Part shown: piece after piece, positions 60,999 through 64,000 of the stretch
Layout of the letters: each line of letters begins with the position of its first letter
How positions within the stretch are numbered: position 1 is the stretch's first letter
Made by a program: the position numbers and the translations under genes
DNA from: Lujinxingia sediminis
GTDB taxonomy: Bacteria > Myxococcota_A > Bradymonadia > Bradymonadales > Bradymonadaceae
DNA length: 64,000 nucleotides
Assembly (NCBI RefSeq): GCF_004005565.1
Contig: NZ_SADD01000002.1
Location: 124,001-188,000 of the forward strand
Reading direction: 5' to 3'
Notes under the pieces: generated by a model
Seen by the model: the letters and a program-made list of their open reading frames with translations, nothing else
What the model was told of the DNA's origin: nothing
Database searches by the model: none

Positions 60999-62156
60999 CA
61001 GGAGTTCTGAACGAACTCCCCCCGGAGTCTTGCCGGTCCAGCGTTTGATGGCGCGATTAAAGCTGGAGACCTGCTCGTAGCCCAGGCGCAGCGCGATGTC
61101 GGTAAACTCCAGCTGCGGGCTGGCGAGCATCTGGTGGGCGCGAACCTGCCGGACCTCATCGACCAACGCACGAAAGGAGGTGTTGGCCTGACGCAGGTGA
61201 CGCTGCAGGTTGCGCGCGCTCATGCTCAGGCGACGCGCCACCTCCTCGAGCTGCAGCTGCGGAGCTCCCGGGGCCTCCCGGAGCATCCGACGCACGCGGG
61301 CGGCCACATAGGCCTCGCGCTCCAGCCCCACCGCCGCCGGCTCCTGCGCCCCGAGCGCTGCCAGATCCATCGAAATCAGCGACTCCCCCACTCCGAACCA
61401 CAGCCGAATCAGCGCGTAGCGGTTGGCCACAGCCAGCTTGCGGTAGACCTGCGCGCTCTGGGCCGCCAGCGTCTCCAGGCTGGCCCCGAGCTCCTGGGCG
61501 ATCGCGCCCTCGTCGCGCTCCCCGGCCAGCAGGCGTACCAACTGGCGCTCCTCCCGAGTCAACGCCTGCTGGCCGGGCAGCATCCCCAGCGAGCGCAGGT
61601 AACGCATCATCAAGGGGCGCACACCCTCGACCGCGGCCACCAACAACGCCGCATCGCCATAATCAAAGGGGCGCCCTCCCCGCTTGCGATCGATGCACAA
61701 AAAGAGCTCCGCGCTCTGGTAGGCCGGCATGATCACGGTGATCGCATCGGCGATGCCCAGCGCGTCGGCCAGACGCTTCGACGCCGAGTGCTCCCACTGC
61801 TGCGGGGTCACGCAGGCCGAATGCGGCACAGCCAGACAGCGCGACCCGGCCGGGACCATCTGCCGATTCACCGGGCAGCCCTCCACATCGGGCTCCGCCT
61901 CCTGCCAGGCGCGGAGGATCTGCAAGCGCCGCTCCATATCGTAGCCCGCCGAGCTAAAAAACACCGGCTCGACCGCCTCGCCATCCGCCGACCGACGCTG
62001 CGCATAACCCGCCATGCTCACGCCGTCGACCAGCTCCACCAGGCGCATGTTCACGTGCTCCCAGGCCCGCTCCAGGCTCACGCTGCTCAGCGCGTGAATC
62101 TCTCGCCAGAGCTCCGCCACTCGCCGCCACTGCTGATCACTTAAGTGTGCTCTCAC
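60945..62156 (-). CDS. Transcriptional regulator with LuxR-like and AraC-type HTH regions
   Basis: A 403-residue regulator. GTG 62156 has GGGAG seven bases upstream; ATG 62180 is possible but has no site. Residues about 1-190 look like a GAF-type sensory domain. A LuxR-like helix-turn-helix region follows (ALTREERQLVRLLAGERDEG, SLETLAAQSAQVYRKLAVAN), then the C-terminal AraC pair of helices (LEEVARRLSMSARNLQRHLR, FTDIALRLGYEQVSSFNRAI). Having both DNA-binding types in one protein is rare. The last residues (RPQDDAGGVAADSQ) come from a repeat element, as in the Dus protein. Confidence 0.8.
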   Translation of the reverse strand: MRAHLSDQQWRRVAELWREIHALSSVSLERAWEHVNMRLVELVDGVSMAGYAQRRSADGEAVEPVFFSSAGYDMERRLQILRAWQEAEPDVEGCPVNRQMVPAGSRCLAVPHSACVTPQQWEHSASKRLADALGIADAITVIMPAYQSAELFLCIDRKRGGRPFDYGDAALLVAAVEGVRPLMMRYLRSLGMLPGQQALTREERQLVRLLAGERDEGAIAQELGASLETLAAQSAQVYRKLAVANRYALIRLWFGVGESLISMDLAALGAQEPAAVGLEREAYVAARVRRMLREAPGAPQLQLEEVARRLSMSARNLQRHLRQANTSFRALVDEVRQVRAHQMLASPQLEFTDIALRLGYEQVSSFNRAIKRWTGKTPGGVRSELLSAERPQDDAGGVAADSQ

Positions 62157-62398
62157 TGCAATGCTCCCGTTTTTTGCCATGTCTGTGGGCCGGGAGTGTA
62201 CGACCAATGGCTCTGAAGTTCACGCCCTTCTTACCTCCTTGAACCTCCCGGCGCCCGCCGCGCGCCTTTGGCGCACCGAGACAAAAAGTCTGCGCCTGCG
62301 GCAAAGACCCCGCGCGCCGCCCGGCGCTAACCTGCGCGCCGAAATGTCATGAAAGTTTGGGTGCGCGGAGGTGGGTCAATGCAATCGATGAGGACGAG

Positions 62399-64000
62399 AT
62401 GAACCCTATGAAGAAGTGGTGGTGTGCGAGCGCGATGCTGTGGACGCTCGCGGCCTGCGGTGGTGATGACGGTCAGACGCCTCAACCGCCCGATGTGGGA
62501 CCCGACGCCGAGGAGGGGATCGTGGCCTGTACGCCCGATCTCCAGCGGCTCAACGAGCCCACCGAATGCCTGAGCGACGACATGTGCCCCTGCGGCTCCT
62601 TCTGCTCGCTGGGCCTGTGCACCTACGAGTGCACCGCCGACGCCGACTGCGCCGAGGGTCAGGTCTGCGGGCGCTTCGGCACCTGCCGCGCCCCGGCCGA
62701 GGCCAACGCCATCCTGCCGGTGGCCTCCGCGCCCATCGGTAAGCTCAAGCCTCGCCAGGCCTCCCAGGTACCGGGCCCTGACGCCATCGTCGAGGTCCCG
62801 CTGATCGCCGAGACCTCGCTGGACCGCGCCCGCCTGAGCACCCGCGGCGGCGCGCAGGTGCGCTGCCCCGGCGAGGATGAGTTTGTCGACGCGTGCTCCC
62901 TCTCGGAGCTGGGCCTCCAAGCCGGGGACGAGCTCCGGGTGGCGGTGCGCGTGACCCACCCCGACGCCACCCCCGACGACGCGGTCGCCGAGCTCGTGGT
63001 GATCGCCGACAACTCCCGCTACAGCGTCTCCTTGCCCACGCTCACACAGCTCCCCGGGCACCTCTCCCAGGACGATATCGCCGCGATGGCGGCCCCCCTG
63101 CAAGGCCGCTACCGCGGCACCCTGCGCCTGGTCGACGCCGGCGCTCGCCAGGGCGAAACCCTGCGCAATACCGCGGTCATCCCCCTGACCATCGAAGTCA
63201 ACGCCACCCTCTGGGAGAGCAGCGCCGGCGACGCGATCATTCAGATCGACGATCCTCTCAACGTGCTCAGCGCCGAGGCCGGTGTCATCGGCTCGCTCAC
63301 CTACGACACGGCCACCGGCCGGGGTGCTGCCGCGCTGCCCATCACGCGCCTGCTCGAATCGACGGTGGCCGGACAGACCTCGGCCATCAACGTGGAGACC
63401 ACCTCCGCCGAGTTCCTCACCACCGATGCCCCCCGCACCATCAGCCTGGCCATCCACCAGCAGTATATCGGTAGCGGCGCCACCGCTCCCACCGTCTCCT
63501 GGGCCCTGGACATGGTGCGCATCAACGACGTCACCGACCCCGCGCCCTCTCCTCAGGCCGACGCCACCCTGGGCTACAACCCGGCGGTGCGCCTGCTCCA
63601 GGACACCCCCTTTGAGGCCACCCTGCGCGAGATCGTAGAGCGAATCCCCACCGCCAATGGTCAGCCCACGTTTCAAACCAACATTCTTGCCCCCATCTTC
63701 ACCGATGAGATGGGCTTCCCGGGCAACGCTGCTCTTCCCGGGATGTTTATCGATCAGGGATTCTCCTCAATCGTCTTCCAGGTCTTCTTCAGCTCTCTCT
63801 TTCTCGCGCCCAACCGCAACATCGGCTCCCCCTCCACCCAGGATCTGAGCATCACCCAGAACCGCTGGAACGCTCTGCTCGATGCCCACCCCGAGATCGA
63901 CGCCAATGAGAGTCAGTCCCACGAGGTCTCCGGAGGCTCCTTCGATGAGAGCCTGAGCGGCAGCATCCCCTGTGAGCTCTCCAACATGGAGCTGACGTTT
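62399..64000 (+). CDS. Cys-rich lipoprotein, truncated at the window edge
   Basis: At least 534 residues; the frame stays open past 64000. ATG 62399 has GAGG five bases upstream; ATG 62408 is also usable. The signal ends in LAAC followed by GGDD. Residues about 40-100 form a disulphide-rich EGF-like or DUF-type segment (PTECLSDDMCPCGSFCSLGL, CTADADCAEGQVCGRFGTCR) seen in many myxobacterial-type lipoproteins. The rest is a long beta-rich region I do not recognise. It is divergent from the AraC/LuxR-like regulator, which may control it. Confidence 0.78.
   Translation, partial: MNPMKKWWCASAMLWTLAACGGDDGQTPQPPDVGPDAEEGIVACTPDLQRLNEPTECLSDDMCPCGSFCSLGLCTYECTADADCAEGQVCGRFGTCRAPAEANAILPVASAPIGKLKPRQASQVPGPDAIVEVPLIAETSLDRARLSTRGGAQVRCPGEDEFVDACSLSELGLQAGDELRVAVRVTHPDATPDDAVAELVVIADNSRYSVSLPTLTQLPGHLSQDDIAAMAAPLQGRYRGTLRLVDAGARQGETLRNTAVIPLTIEVNATLWESSAGDAIIQIDDPLNVLSAEAGVIGSLTYDTATGRGAAALPITRLLESTVAGQTSAINVETTSAEFLTTDAPRTISLAIHQQYIGSGATAPTVSWALDMVRINDVTDPAPSPQADATLGYNPAVRLLQDTPFEATLREIVERIPTANGQPTFQTNILAPIFTDEMGFPGNAALPGMFIDQGFSSIVFQVFFSSLFLAPNRNIGSPSTQDLSITQNRWNALLDAHPEIDANESQSHEVSGGSFDESLSGSIPCELSNMELTF

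Overview
The window is high-GC bacterial chromosome with dense, often overlapping operons, many secreted lipoproteins (TPR/HEAT, beta-propeller, VWA, tandem-repeat types), a zinc-ribbon Ser/Thr kinase, a PilZ protein, hybrid histidine kinases, a tricorn protease and an M50 protease. This mix is typical of Myxococcota and other former Deltaproteobacteria, perhaps a Bradymonadales-like predator. That placement is inference from gene content; no rRNA or tRNA gene was recognised.

Layout. Bases 1-5000 hold the tail of a histidine kinase, a TPR/HEAT lipoprotein and two tandem beta-propeller lipoproteins. Ribosomal proteins L33 and S18 follow (5.4-5.8 kb), then a VWA lipoprotein, a large Ser/Thr kinase, an MJ1255-type glycosyltransferase, a PP2C phosphatase, rapZ, a pentahaem cytochrome, a degenerate histidine kinase and a small DUF2231/lipoprotein pair (6-17 kb). 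An 829-base divergent spacer at 17.2-18.0 kb carries eleven 42-44 bp units, each led by a 10-bp palindrome. From 18 to 25 kb come an RlmI-like methyltransferase, a four-gene overlapping operon (unknown protein, AGPS/GlcD-like flavoprotein, GlcE-like flavoprotein, GlcF-like Fe-S protein) and a lipid kinase. A zinc-type P1B ATPase, an M50 protease, a small J-domain protein and a PilZ protein follow.

From 29.8 to 33.3 kb a coupled operon encodes a nucleotidyltransferase, a CDP-alcohol phosphatidyltransferase and a C45-like Ntn hydrolase, suggesting an unusual polar lipid or phosphodiester product. The glyoxylate shunt pair aceB-aceA sits at 33.8-36.9 kb. Next are mobA overlapping a START-domain gene, a tricorn protease and a three-gene overlapping operon (membrane protein, cytochrome c lipoprotein, SIS protein). 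These are followed by a secreted protein built of three copies of an unrecognised domain, a RecD2 helicase, a Nudix hydrolase, a DUF2914-like membrane protein, a Cys-rich mini-lipoprotein, oligoendopeptidase F and a 1009-residue lipoprotein combining a gluzincin, a beta-propeller and a probable barrel. The window ends with a hybrid histidine kinase, a Dus enzyme, a regulator with LuxR-like and AraC HTH regions, and a truncated lipoprotein.

Spacers are unusually rich in repeats: the 43-bp array, a 42-bp array, a ~108-bp structured element containing an SD-like sequence followed by ATG-AAG-CTG-TAG and supplying the C-terminal tails of two genes, MITE-like inverted repeats, and two apparently orphan terminators. 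These elements, together with the lipid-related operons and the triple-repeat protein, are the best candidates for undescribed biology here.
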